This document shows, one piece after another, positions 23,162 through 31,974 of a stretch of 64,000 nucleotides of DNA. The stretch spans positions 62,001 to 126,000 of the forward strand of contig JAKOGP010000006.1 in the NCBI GenBank assembly GCA_022239325.1. Direction: 5' to 3'. A program made the translations under genes and the position numbers. Below the pieces are notes generated by a model. That model searched no databases. It was given only the letters and a program-made list of their open reading frames with translations, and was not told the origin of the DNA. Origin of the DNA: Flavobacteriaceae bacterium LSUCC0859. Lineage in GTDB: Bacteria; Bacteroidota; Bacteroidia; Flavobacteriales; Flavobacteriaceae. How positions within the stretch are numbered: the stretch's first letter is position 1; every line of letters begins with the position of its first letter.

Positions 23162-26100
23162 ATGAAAGAAGGTTTAGCGGGCAAAATTGCCAAAGTATTT
23201 ATTGATTCAAAACTTACGGTGCTACTCATGATTGTTTTCATGGTGGTTGGCGTGTATAGTTCTTTTTTAATTCCCAGAGAAGAAGAGCCTCAAATAGACG
23301 TTGCTATGGCAGACATCTTTGTGGGGTACCCAGGTGCTAGTCCAGAAGCGGTGGAGGCCACAGTAGTAAAGCCCTTGGAAAAATTGCTCTCCAATATTAA
23401 AGGTGTAGAATATGTGTACGCAACGGCCATGGAGGAAAAAGCCATGGTAATTGTTCAATTTTATGTTGGAGAAGATATTGAGCGCTCCTATGTTAAATTA
23501 TACAATGAGATTAATAAACATATGGATCTTATGCCTACGGGTGTCACTATGCCCCTTGTAAAGACTAGGGCTATAGATGATGTGCCCATGTTGGGGATTA
23601 CACTTTGGAGCGATCAGATGAATGACTATCAGTTAAAGCAATTGGCGCAGGAAGTAAACACAGAGATTAAAAAAATCACCGATGTTTCTGGCACCAAATT
23701 AATTGGAGGAAGAAACAGGCAGCTAAGAGTTGTGCTAGATCCTCAAAAATTAACTGCTGCTGGTTTGGATTTCAATACGGTAGCGCAGCTGCTTAAAGCC
23801 AATCATGCACAATTAAATACAGGAGGTTTTAATGCCCAAGACCAATACTTTACCATCCAAACAGGGCACTTTTTGTCTAGTGCGGCTGAGGTGTCTAATA
23901 TAGTGGTAGGGGTCAATGGCCAAACCCCTATTTATTTAAAACAACTAGCTTCTATTGAAGATGGGCCAGACCAAGCTACGGACTATGTCCATATGGGTTA
24001 TGGCGCGGCAAGCGCAGAGGATCAGAAGAATTACCCCTCAGAGTATCCGGCTGTGACTTTATCTATAGCCAAGAGAAAAGGGGCAGACGCCATGAAGATT
24101 TCTGCACAAATCCTAGATAAAATAGACCACTTAAAAGCAGACCTTATTCCAAACGAAGTAAAAGTTACCGTAAGTAGAAATTACGGGGAAACAGCCTCTC
24201 AAAAAGTGTCTGAATTGCTCATGCACCTTATAGGCGCTATTTTGGCAGTAACTCTAGTTGTCATGCTCTCTATGGGTTGGCGTGGGGGTTTAGTCGTGTT
24301 TTTGTCTGTACCCATTACTTTCGCTCTAACCTTATTGAGTTATTATATGATGGACTACACCCTCAATAGAATTACCCTATTTGCTTTGGTGTTTGTTACA
24401 GGGATTGTGGTAGATGACTCTATTATTATAGCAGAAAATATGCACAGGCATTTTAAGATGAAGAGATTGCCTTTCAAACAAGCTGCTTTATATGCCATAA
24501 ATGAGGTAGGGAATCCAACTATATTAGCCACTTTTACAGTAATTGCCTCTGTACTACCTATGGCTTTTGTATCTGGTTTAATGGGGCCTTATATGTCTCC
24601 TATGCCTATTGGAGCCTCTATAGCTATGATTTTATCTCTTTTTGTGGCGCTCACTATAACCCCTTACTTAGGCTATCTTTTTTTGAAAGAAAAAGAAGTT
24701 TCAGCTGCAGCAACTAAAAAAGAAAAAAATCTTGAAGATTCATGGATTTACAAGGTATACAATAAGTTTGAAAGACCTTTGCTCGAAAATAAAAAAACGA
24801 GAGTATTGTTTTTGGGAGGAACAAGCTTGTTGCTGTTGGCCTCAATGGGACTGTTTTTTACAAAGTCAGTCGCGGTAAAAATGCTGCCATTTGACAACAA
24901 AAATGAATTTCAGGTTCTTATTGATATGCCTGAGGGCACCTCTCTTGAAAGAACAGCAGCAGTAGCACAAGAGGTAACACAATACTTAAGGACAAGGCCT
25001 GAGGTGGTACACTATCAGTCTTATGTAGGAACTACAGCTCCGATTACTTTTAATGGTTTGGTGCGTCACTATGATTTAAGATCAGGTGGGAATGTAGCAG
25101 ATATTCAAGTAAACCTAGTTGACAAACATGACAGAACTGCGCAAAGTCATGAAATAGCCAGTCTTTTAAGGCCAGATATACAAGCTTTAGGGAAAAAATA
25201 TCATGCCAACATTAAAATGGTTGAGGTGCCACCAGGACCTCCTGTACTTTCTACCATTGTTGCAGAGGTATACGGGCCAGATTATGACACACAAATTGCG
25301 ATTGCCAAACAGTTAGCCGGCTTATTAAATGAAACGGCAGATGTGGTAGACGTAGACGCAATGGCAGAGGCCACTCATCACACCTTTCACTTAAAAATAG
25401 ATAATGAGAAGGCCTTAAAACTTGGATTGAGTTCGCCGCAAATTATTCAAACCCTTCATTTGGCATTGTCTGAAAGTGCAATTGGAAACCTGTATTCGCC
25501 TTCTTCTGCAGCAGCAGTGCCTATGGTGCTTGAATTGGAAAATGCAGACAGAAATTCTATAAAATCTATAACAGGGCTTAAGGTCAAAAATAAAATGGGC
25601 CAATTGGTAGCCATAGAGGACCTTGTCACTGTAGAGAGAGTTATAGCAAAACAACCTATTTACAGGAAAAACCAAAAGCGTGTTTCTTATGTGCTTGCAG
25701 ACATGGCAGGCGCATTAGAAAGTCCTGTTTACGCCATTTTAGGAATGGATAAAACCTTGGCCAAGATAGATTTACCTGCAGGATACACATTAAATGAATT
25801 GTATGCCAATAGTCCTACCAATGAGGACCATTACACGGTAAAATGGGATGGAGAATGGCAGATTACCTTAGAGGTTTTCAGAGATTTAGGTTTGGCCTTT
25901 TTAGGGGTCATAGTAATTATTTACATGCTTATCGTTGGCTGGTTCCAAAATTTTAAAGCCCCAATAGTAATGATGGTGGCCATACCCCTTTCGATGGTTG
26001 GTATCATATTAGGACACTGGATGTTAGATGCTTTCTTTACAGCTACTTCTTTTATTGGAATGATTGCATTGGCTGGAATAATGGTTCGTAATTCCGTATT

Positions 26101-26359
26101 ACTAATTGATTTTATAAACATTAGATTAGAAGAAGGCGCCCCTTTTAAAGAAGCGGTTATAGAAGCTGGTGCGGTGAGGACAACGCCTATCTTGCTTACC
26201 GCAGGAACGGTGGTTATTGGAGCTTTTGTTATTTTATTTGATCCTATTTTCCAAGGCTTGGCTATTTCTCTCATGGGAGGTACAATAGCCTCTACTGTTC
26301 TCACTTTATTGGTCGTTCCATTGGTGTATTATCTCATAGAAAAGAAAAACCATAAATAA
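23162..26359 (+). CDS. RND-family efflux permease
   Basis: A 1065-residue inner-membrane proton-driven pump with twelve transmembrane segments and two large periplasmic loops. The start (KLTVLLMIVFMVVGVYSSFLIPREEEPQI) and GYPGASPEAVEATVVKPLE are typical of the HAE1/CzcA superfamily. The TM4 proton-relay residues are kept as VDDSIII, and TM10 has GIMVRNSVLLIDF, with Arg where AcrB has its essential Lys. Substrate cannot be read directly. Linkage with sqr and rhodanese suggests export of sulfur-stress products or of a compound toxic with sulfide; that is inference. Confidence 0.93.
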   Translation: MKEGLAGKIAKVFIDSKLTVLLMIVFMVVGVYSSFLIPREEEPQIDVAMADIFVGYPGASPEAVEATVVKPLEKLLSNIKGVEYVYATAMEEKAMVIVQFYVGEDIERSYVKLYNEINKHMDLMPTGVTMPLVKTRAIDDVPMLGITLWSDQMNDYQLKQLAQEVNTEIKKITDVSGTKLIGGRNRQLRVVLDPQKLTAAGLDFNTVAQLLKANHAQLNTGGFNAQDQYFTIQTGHFLSSAAEVSNIVVGVNGQTPIYLKQLASIEDGPDQATDYVHMGYGAASAEDQKNYPSEYPAVTLSIAKRKGADAMKISAQILDKIDHLKADLIPNEVKVTVSRNYGETASQKVSELLMHLIGAILAVTLVVMLSMGWRGGLVVFLSVPITFALTLLSYYMMDYTLNRITLFALVFVTGIVVDDSIIIAENMHRHFKMKRLPFKQAALYAINEVGNPTILATFTVIASVLPMAFVSGLMGPYMSPMPIGASIAMILSLFVALTITPYLGYLFLKEKEVSAAATKKEKNLEDSWIYKVYNKFERPLLENKKTRVLFLGGTSLLLLASMGLFFTKSVAVKMLPFDNKNEFQVLIDMPEGTSLERTAAVAQEVTQYLRTRPEVVHYQSYVGTTAPITFNGLVRHYDLRSGGNVADIQVNLVDKHDRTAQSHEIASLLRPDIQALGKKYHANIKMVEVPPGPPVLSTIVAEVYGPDYDTQIAIAKQLAGLLNETADVVDVDAMAEATHHTFHLKIDNEKALKLGLSSPQIIQTLHLALSESAIGNLYSPSSAAAVPMVLELENADRNSIKSITGLKVKNKMGQLVAIEDLVTVERVIAKQPIYRKNQKRVSYVLADMAGALESPVYAILGMDKTLAKIDLPAGYTLNELYANSPTNEDHYTVKWDGEWQITLEVFRDLGLAFLGVIVIIYMLIVGWFQNFKAPIVMMVAIPLSMVGIILGHWMLDAFFTATSFIGMIALAGIMVRNSVLLIDFINIRLEEGAPFKEAVIEAGAVRTTPILLTAGTVVIGAFVILFDPIFQGLAISLMGGTIASTVLTLLVVPLVYYLIEKKNHK

Positions 26360-26366
26360 GATACAT

Positions 26367-26672
26367 ATGAAATTACTCATCATTACAACTATAGACGCAC
26401 ATAAGACGGCGCTTTTGAAACTATTAAAACAGGCTCAAATTTCAGCCTACAGTAGTGCAGATATTGCTGGACACAAAGATTCTGAGCAGCAAATTAATGC
26501 TAAAAATTGGTTTGCTTCTACGGGAATCCAAGTAGACTCTGAATTGGTATTTTCTTTTGTTGCTGAGGAAAAAATAGCCCCTCTTTTTGAATCTCTTAGA
26601 GATTTTAATACATCTCTCAAGGACTTAAGCCCTGTTCATGCAGTGGTAGTACCTATTGAACAAAGCCTGTAA
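26367..26672 (+). CDS. Small PII-like protein associated with the efflux operon
   Basis: A 101-residue protein starting 7 bp after the RND gene. The beta-alpha-beta pattern (MKLLIITTIDAHKTALLKLL, then ELVFSFVAEEKIAPLFESL, then PVHAVVVPIEQ) suggests a ferredoxin-like PII or CutA-type fold, as in small proteins of the DUF3240 type that accompany CzcA-like pumps. There is no signal peptide or transmembrane segment. It may sense a ligand or metal and regulate the pump. The family call is tentative. Confidence 0.65.
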   Translation: MKLLIITTIDAHKTALLKLLKQAQISAYSSADIAGHKDSEQQINAKNWFASTGIQVDSELVFSFVAEEKIAPLFESLRDFNTSLKDLSPVHAVVVPIEQSL

Positions 26673-26754
26673 TGTTTGAAGGCGCAAGATTAGATTAAAA
26701 CCCCCTTTGGTTTAACCCCCTTATATTTTTAAATAACAAAAAATTACAATAGCC

Positions 26755-26940
26755 ATGTTACACAGAATGATTAAAGGAATTGCAGGCATTTTCATATTAA
26801 TTAGCCTAGTCCTGTCTATTTATGTCAATCAAAATTGGTTGTGGTTTACCGCATTTGTTGGTGCCAATTTATTTCAATCATCACTCACCAACTGGTGTTT
26901 AATGGAAGACATTCTAAAAAAATTAGGAGTTAAAAATTAA
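26755..26940 (+). CDS. DUF2892 (YgaP-like transmembrane) small membrane protein
   Basis: A 61-residue protein with two transmembrane helices (about 8-27 and 29-45), followed by a short cytoplasmic tail ending ILKKLG. The pattern RMIKGIAGIFIL, WLWFTAFVGANLFQSS, and the TNWC segment fit DUF2892, a domain often fused to rhodanese (as in YgaP) or encoded near sulfur-trafficking genes. It closes the sulfide/efflux cluster. Confidence 0.85.
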   Translation: MLHRMIKGIAGIFILISLVLSIYVNQNWLWFTAFVGANLFQSSLTNWCLMEDILKKLGVKN

Positions 26941-26975
26941 TAAAGGTGAGATGGTTTGCCTTTTGTTTTAAATGG

Positions 26976-27425
26976 CTAAGCCTCCGGATTCATTTTTAAA
27001 AAATGTTTGTGGTGGTTTTGCTCGTATGTTTTGGTGTGTGTTTTTGCAATTTTTTGAGTCGTGCTGTTAGCTAACTGCTCTAAAAATACGGGGTGATCTG
27101 TAGCTTGTTCCGGATAGTATTTGGAAGACCATCTCATCACTTCAAGTTGAATAGTGTATAGCTCCATTCCCTTTGCAGTTAAGAAATAATATTTTGTTTT
27201 TCTATTGTCTGCTGCGTGGTAGAAAGAAATTACGCCGTGATGGCTTAAGTTTTTTAAGCGATCTGCTAGTATATTGGTAGCAACTCCTTCTTCTGAAAGC
27301 CGCATCTCTGTAAAAGTTTTTTTGCCTTCAAAAAGATCTCTTACAATTAAGAGGGACCACTTGTCTCCAATAATATCTAAGCCCGTTGCCAGAGCGCAAT
27401 GGGATCTAAATCCTGAATTGTTCAT
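26976..27425 (-). CDS. HxlR-family transcriptional regulator
   Basis: A 149-residue winged-helix regulator. CALATGLDIIGDKWSLLIV near residues 10-28 is the family signature (C10 followed by GDKWSLLI), then TFTEMRLSEEGVATNILADRL and GVISFYHAADNRKTKYYFLT. Members often respond to aldehydes, redox or reactive electrophiles through the N-terminal cysteine. It is convergent with the DUF2892 gene and divergent from the FGE gene, with an inverted repeat 17 bp upstream of its start that may be its operator. Confidence 0.92.
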   Translation of the reverse strand: MNNSGFRSHCALATGLDIIGDKWSLLIVRDLFEGKKTFTEMRLSEEGVATNILADRLKNLSHHGVISFYHAADNRKTKYYFLTAKGMELYTIQLEVMRWSSKYYPEQATDHPVFLEQLANSTTQKIAKTHTKTYEQNHHKHFLKMNPEA

Positions 27426-27441
27426 TTTCGAATTGTTTTTT

Positions 27442-27457
27442 CAAGGTAACCACCTTG
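27442..27457. promoter_or_regulatory. Inverted repeat upstream of the HxlR gene
   Basis: CAAGGT-AACC-ACCTTG, perfect 6-bp arms with a 4-bp spacer, 17 bp upstream of the HxlR start. Autoregulation is the simplest reading; not shown by the sequence alone. Confidence 0.5.
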
Positions 27458-27602
27458 TATTTATAATACCCATTTCAAAAGTAATCAATTTTGTAGGAAT
27501 ATACTTTCTTTTTAGGGTTGTTTTTTATTTTCATTTTCATATTGTTTAAAAATTTGATTTTAATAGGTTTTTTCACGACTCATAGTGTATTAAATTGCAG
27601 GA

Positions 27603-28655
27603 ATGAAACTATGTTATATGAAGATTAAAATTATATTTCTTTTGTATTGGAGTCTTCTTTTGTGCCTTTCTTGTGATCGTGTTCAAAAAGAAATGCCTGT
27701 TGTTGCTGGTATGCGGTGGGTAGCATCTGGTACATTTACACAGGGTGCTAGATCTCACGATAACTTGGCTATGGCTCATGAAAAACCAGCCCATGAGGTG
27801 GTAATAAGTGGTTTTTATATAGATACAACAGAGGTGACCAACGCCCAGTTTACCGCTTTTGTAGCTGCAACCCAATATATTACTGTAGCAGAAAGGCCCG
27901 TAGACTGGGAGCAAATGAAACTTCAGCTTCCCTTTGGGACGCAAAAGCCTGCAGATAGCTTGCTTTTACCTGGGGCTCTTACTTTTAAAGCAGCACAATC
28001 AAAATTGCCTAATCTCTATGATTTTTCTCAGTGGTGGAACTGGACCCTAGGCGCAAATTGGAGGCAGCCACAGGGTCCTGGATCTACTATTGAGGGCAAA
28101 GAAAACCATCCAGTAGTTCAAATTGCCTACGAAGACGCTTTGGCATATTGCGAGTGGGCTGGAAGAAGCTTACCCACAGAAGCCCAATGGGAGTACGCTG
28201 CTAGGGGAGGTCTAGATGATATTTACCCCTGGGGAGCAGACGGCAGCCTACTAAAAGACCGTGCCAACAGTTGGGAAGGGAGTTTTCCAGACCACAACAC
28301 CGCTACAGATGGGTATGTAAATACCGCCCCTGTGGCTTCCTACCCCCCCAATGCTTTTGGACTCTATGATATGAGTGGCAATGTATGGGAATGGACCCAA
28401 GATTGGTATCATACGAAATACTACAGAGAATTAGCTGCTAAAAAATCACCGGCTAAAGATCCAAAGGGACCCAAGGCAGCATTTAATCCCAATAATCCAT
28501 ACACCCAAGAGAAAGTGATTAGAGGCGGTTCTTTTTTGTGTAATGCAGCCTATTGTGCCAGCTATAGAGCATCGGCCAGAATGGCCTCAGAACCCATGTC
28601 TGCTGCAGAGCATATTGGCTTTAGGACGGTGCTTAATGTAGATCGCCAACCATAA
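27603..28655 (+). CDS. Formylglycine-generating enzyme (sulfatase maturation), exported lipoprotein
   Basis: A 350-residue FGE/SUMF1 protein that oxidises the sulfatase cysteine to formylglycine. A lipoprotein signal ends at CLSC (C24); ATG at 27618 is an alternative start for the same signal. WVASGTFTQGA, FYIDTTEVTNAQF, ENHPVVQIAYEDALAYCEW, LPTEAQWEYAARGG, DMSGNVWEWTQDW and the catalytic pair C313 and C318 in RGGSFLCNAAYCASYRASAR are all present. The pair has the same five-residue spacing as the human catalytic pair, so this is an active enzyme rather than a generic SUMF-fold protein. It could mature the two cysteine-type sulfatases at 3914 and 17038. Confidence 0.93.
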   Translation: MKLCYMKIKIIFLLYWSLLLCLSCDRVQKEMPVVAGMRWVASGTFTQGARSHDNLAMAHEKPAHEVVISGFYIDTTEVTNAQFTAFVAATQYITVAERPVDWEQMKLQLPFGTQKPADSLLLPGALTFKAAQSKLPNLYDFSQWWNWTLGANWRQPQGPGSTIEGKENHPVVQIAYEDALAYCEWAGRSLPTEAQWEYAARGGLDDIYPWGADGSLLKDRANSWEGSFPDHNTATDGYVNTAPVASYPPNAFGLYDMSGNVWEWTQDWYHTKYYRELAAKKSPAKDPKGPKAAFNPNNPYTQEKVIRGGSFLCNAAYCASYRASARMASEPMSAAEHIGFRTVLNVDRQP

Positions 28656-28742
28656 TAATGATATAATAACTTTTGATAACTTTTCAGATCCTCTAGCCTA
28701 GCTAATGCTTACTTTTGGGCTTTAATTTTCAATTAATTCATT

Positions 28743-29696
28743 ATGTCAGAGGCAATAGAACGCATTAAAACACTCATTATAGGATCTGGACCTGCAGGCT
28801 ATACTGCAGCCATTTACGCCGCTAGAGCAGACCTAAAACCTGTGGTGTACACAGGAATGGAACCTGGAGGGCAATTGACCACCACAACAGAAGTAGATAA
28901 CTTTCCCGGCTACCCAGAGGGGGTAGATGGACCCACCATGATGGTACAACTGCAACAGCAGGCAGAGCGTTTTGGCACCCAAGTGAGAATAGGAATGATC
29001 ACAGAGGTGCGTTTTAACCCAGAGGTGGGCGGTATTCACACTGCTGTGGTAGATGGTAAAACAACCATAGAGGCAGAAACAGTCATTATTTCTACTGGTG
29101 CTACGGCCAAGTATTTAAATATCCCTAGCGAGCAAAAACTCAGGGGAGGAGGGGTCTCTGCTTGTGCTGTATGTGACGGGTTCTTTTACAAAGGGCAAGA
29201 AGTAGCTATTGTTGGTGCAGGAGACACCGCTGCAGAAGAGGCTTCCTATTTGGCAAATATTTGCAGCAAGGTAACCATGTTGGTGAGAAAAGGAGAAATG
29301 CGTGCCTCCAAGGCCATGCAACACCGAGTGAATAGCTTGGATAATATTGAGGTTAAATATTTTACCGAAGTAGATGAGGTACTAGGAGACCAGGTTGTAG
29401 AGGGGCTTAGAATGGTGAACAATCAGACGGGAGAGAAAGAAGAAATCTCCATCACAGGTTTATTTATTGCCATAGGTCACAAGCCCAATACCGATATCTT
29501 TAAAGGACAATTGGACATGGATGAGACTGGCTATTTGTTTACCAAGGGCAAGTCTACCAAGACCAATATGCCAGGTGTTTTTGCCTGTGGCGACGTTCAA
29601 GATAAAGAGTACAGACAGGCTGTAACTGCTGCTGGAACCGGCTGTATGGCTGCTTTAGACGCAGAGCGTTATTTGGCCGCCTTAGAATCTGAATAG
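28743..29696 (+). CDS. trxB: Thioredoxin-disulfide reductase
   Basis: A 317-residue flavoenzyme that reduces thioredoxin with NADPH in the cytoplasm. LIIGSGPAGYTAAIYAARA (residues 11-29) binds FAD, the redox pair is C141-A-V-C144 in the CAVCDG motif, and VGAGDTAAEEASYLA lies near 158-172. The FAD-binding FACGDVQDKEYRQAVTAA segment is near the end. Length and motif order match the low-molecular-weight TrxB class. It is a single gene, convergent with the PLP enzyme gene; the 39-bp gap shows no clear terminator. Confidence 0.96.
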   Translation: MSEAIERIKTLIIGSGPAGYTAAIYAARADLKPVVYTGMEPGGQLTTTTEVDNFPGYPEGVDGPTMMVQLQQQAERFGTQVRIGMITEVRFNPEVGGIHTAVVDGKTTIEAETVIISTGATAKYLNIPSEQKLRGGGVSACAVCDGFFYKGQEVAIVGAGDTAAEEASYLANICSKVTMLVRKGEMRASKAMQHRVNSLDNIEVKYFTEVDEVLGDQVVEGLRMVNNQTGEKEEISITGLFIAIGHKPNTDIFKGQLDMDETGYLFTKGKSTKTNMPGVFACGDVQDKEYRQAVTAAGTGCMAALDAERYLAALESE

Positions 29697-29735
29697 CAGA
29701 ACGCTATAAGGATAAACAATCCATGATTACACTCC

Positions 29736-30791
29736 CTAAGGTGTAGCAAGCTTTAAAAGGGTATTGATGGTTTTAGTAAGCCGCTCAATATCCTTTTTTT
29801 TATGGGTTGCGCTTATCACAATTCTACTAATGAGCGGGTCCGATGCTGTGGGATAGGGAAAACTGGTACATAAAAAACCAGCATCTTCCAAGCCCTTAGA
29901 CAAGCTGGGAGACTGAAAGCCAAAAGCGGCATGGTCCTGATGAGTGTGAAAATATTGAGGTTGCTCTAGCCCTTTGGTAAAGCGCTTGATGTTTTTGTGT
30001 AGTTTCTCCAATTGCTTTTGGTAGATGTCTTGGCCATGGTGGTAGGCGTACAATCCCCCAAGATTTGGAGGGCTGGCTCCACCAAAACTAGAGCTGTTTT
30101 TTAGGCTTTGGGCGCTATGTGGGTCCGTAAAAATGACCCCGCCAGAAATGCCCAAACCCTTTCCAAGAGAGGCAGTGACAATTAATTTTTTAGTCGGTAG
30201 CTCCTTTAGAATTTTGTAGGAACCACTTCCGTCCTGGGGTACCACGCCTATGGCATGGGAGTCATCTACTACCACAATGCAGTTGGAGCTGTCTATGGTT
30301 TTTAAGAACTCAAAGTCTGGAAAATGAGCACCAAAAAAGTCGATGCTATCCAGAAATAGCACTGGTGTTTTTTTAAGCTCTAGGGCTTTGGTAATTTGTT
30401 CTGAAAGGCGGTCTGCAGGCGTTTCTACCGCTTCTGGATTTAGTTTGAGAGCAGTGTGTGTATTTGGCAAATAGAGACATTCATAGGCAGGACCCATAAA
30501 CTGTTTGGCTACTATTTGCCCAGCCAAGTAACCTGAAGACACTAAGACTGCAGCGGGGGCCCCGGCTTGTTTTGCCAATGCTTTTTCTGTTTTGTTAAAC
30601 AAGGAGATTCTCAGGTTAGAATGTCTGGAGGCTCCGTGATGTATGCCGTATTTCAAAATCCCTTTGAGCACTAGTCTCTTAAACCTAAAGTGGGTTTGTA
30701 GCCCTAAATAATTGGTGCCTCCAAAATAGACAAAACTTGTTTTTTGGCTCGTGATTTCCCTGCCAACGGCTTTGTTTACATAGCGTATCAT
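29736..30791 (-). CDS. PLP-dependent alpha-oxoamine synthase-like enzyme, short form
   Basis: A 351-residue fold-type I PLP enzyme of the KBL/BioF (alpha-oxoamine synthase) group, about 40 residues shorter than KBL or BioF. NYLGLQTHFR and GASRHSNLRISLFNKTE lie near the N-terminus; SSGYLAGQIV, VVVDDSHAIGV (D176, H179) and the Schiff-base lysine K211 in TASLGKGLGISGG follow. No other biotin genes adjoin. The 4-bp overlap with the dipeptide epimerase gene means tight coupling, so a role with amino acids or peptide products from murein is a reasonable inference. The reaction is unknown. Confidence 0.85.
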   Translation of the reverse strand: MIRYVNKAVGREITSQKTSFVYFGGTNYLGLQTHFRFKRLVLKGILKYGIHHGASRHSNLRISLFNKTEKALAKQAGAPAAVLVSSGYLAGQIVAKQFMGPAYECLYLPNTHTALKLNPEAVETPADRLSEQITKALELKKTPVLFLDSIDFFGAHFPDFEFLKTIDSSNCIVVVDDSHAIGVVPQDGSGSYKILKELPTKKLIVTASLGKGLGISGGVIFTDPHSAQSLKNSSSFGGASPPNLGGLYAYHHGQDIYQKQLEKLHKNIKRFTKGLEQPQYFHTHQDHAAFGFQSPSLSKGLEDAGFLCTSFPYPTASDPLISRIVISATHKKKDIERLTKTINTLLKLATP

Positions 30792-31798
30792 AACAATTCA
30801 ATACCACTGCCCCCTAAACTGGGAAAAGTAAGGCTCGCGTCTGAGTTAATCTGTATGCCTTTGGCAATGTCATTTTTAAGCAATAGGGCCCCGTCCATGT
30901 CTACATAATCTAACTGGGGCAGCAGCTGTGCAATGGCAGAAATACCAACGCTAGACTCCGTCATACAGCCCACCATGGTTTTTAACCCCAAACTTTTAGC
31001 CTCTGCAATCATAGACAAAGCAGCAGATAGTCCACCACATTTAGTGAGTTTGATATTAATACCGTGAAAATGCCCAAGACAAGCTGCTACATCTGAAGGT
31101 AGCAAACAACTTTCATCTGCCATGAGAGGTAGGACACTATTTTCGTACACCTCTTTCATGCCTTCCCATTGGTTGGCAGCAAGTGGTTGTTCAATAAATT
31201 CTACCCCCAGTCTTTGGAGTTCTTTGGCATTTTCAAGGGTCTCACTCACACTCCAAGCGCAGTTGGCGTCTACCCTAAAAATAGCTTGGGTATGTGCTCT
31301 GAGTGCTTTTACAATAGCAACGTCTTCCTGAGTGCCTAATTTAATCTTGTAAATAGGCCATGGTTTTTCCTTCATTTTAGCAAGCATATTTTCTATGCTA
31401 TCTATTCCAATGGTGTAGTTGGTGGTGGGGTAGTAGTCTAAGCTGGTACCCCATATTTGGTAGAGTGGTTTTTTTAGCATTTTTCCGTATAGATCCCAGG
31501 CGGCTAGGTCCAGAGCACAACGAGAGAAATTGGATAATTTTTGAGCTAACAGTAGCTTGTAAAATTCCTTTGGATGTGAAAAAATATGAGCTTCCAAGTG
31601 GTCTTGGCATGCTTCTATTTCTTTGGCCATACTGGCCGATGTGATTTGGTAGTACCCGTTGGCAGTGGCCTCTCCAAAACCAGTATGTCCTTTGTCTGAA
31701 AGACATACCACTAGGCTGTCTTGAAAATCATGCGATTCCCTAGAAATAGTAAAGGTGTGTGCTAAAGCTAAACGAAATGGTTTTAATTCAATGGTCAT
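30788..31798 (-). CDS. Dipeptide epimerase (L-Ala-D/L-Glu type)
   Basis: A 336-residue enolase-superfamily enzyme. The catalytic lysines are K153 in YKIKLG and K250 in INIKLTKCGG; metal ligands are D177 (RVDANCAW), E203 (FIEQPL) and D228 (MADESC). CMTESSVGISA near the C-terminus contacts the dipeptide. This pattern fits the L-Ala-D/L-Glu epimerases that recycle murein tripeptide. Co-transcribed with the PLP enzyme downstream. Exact dipeptide specificity is an inference from the family. Confidence 0.92.
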   Translation of the reverse strand: MTIELKPFRLALAHTFTISRESHDFQDSLVVCLSDKGHTGFGEATANGYYQITSASMAKEIEACQDHLEAHIFSHPKEFYKLLLAQKLSNFSRCALDLAAWDLYGKMLKKPLYQIWGTSLDYYPTTNYTIGIDSIENMLAKMKEKPWPIYKIKLGTQEDVAIVKALRAHTQAIFRVDANCAWSVSETLENAKELQRLGVEFIEQPLAANQWEGMKEVYENSVLPLMADESCLLPSDVAACLGHFHGINIKLTKCGGLSAALSMIAEAKSLGLKTMVGCMTESSVGISAIAQLLPQLDYVDMDGALLLKNDIAKGIQINSDASLTFPSLGGSGIELL

Positions 31799-31974
31799 GG
31801 TTGGCCTATTTAAAAATAAATATAGGCAAACACATTTACATTTTTATCAGGGTCTTAAAAAATTAAATGGGTAAGTAAAGCAACTACGAGTTTGGCCAGT
31901 GCGATCATGTAAATATTTTTTTGTAAAACTGCGATTCATTTCTGATGTTATGAAAAATAAAGGACTGAGTTGTA

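Noticed and set aside
26690-26730. Imperfect inverted repeat around AAAACCCCCTTTGGTTT before the DUF2892 gene
   Set aside because: Arms do not match well and there is no T-run or -7 spacing to support a role; it also does not match the GTAAC-N4-GTTAC site.
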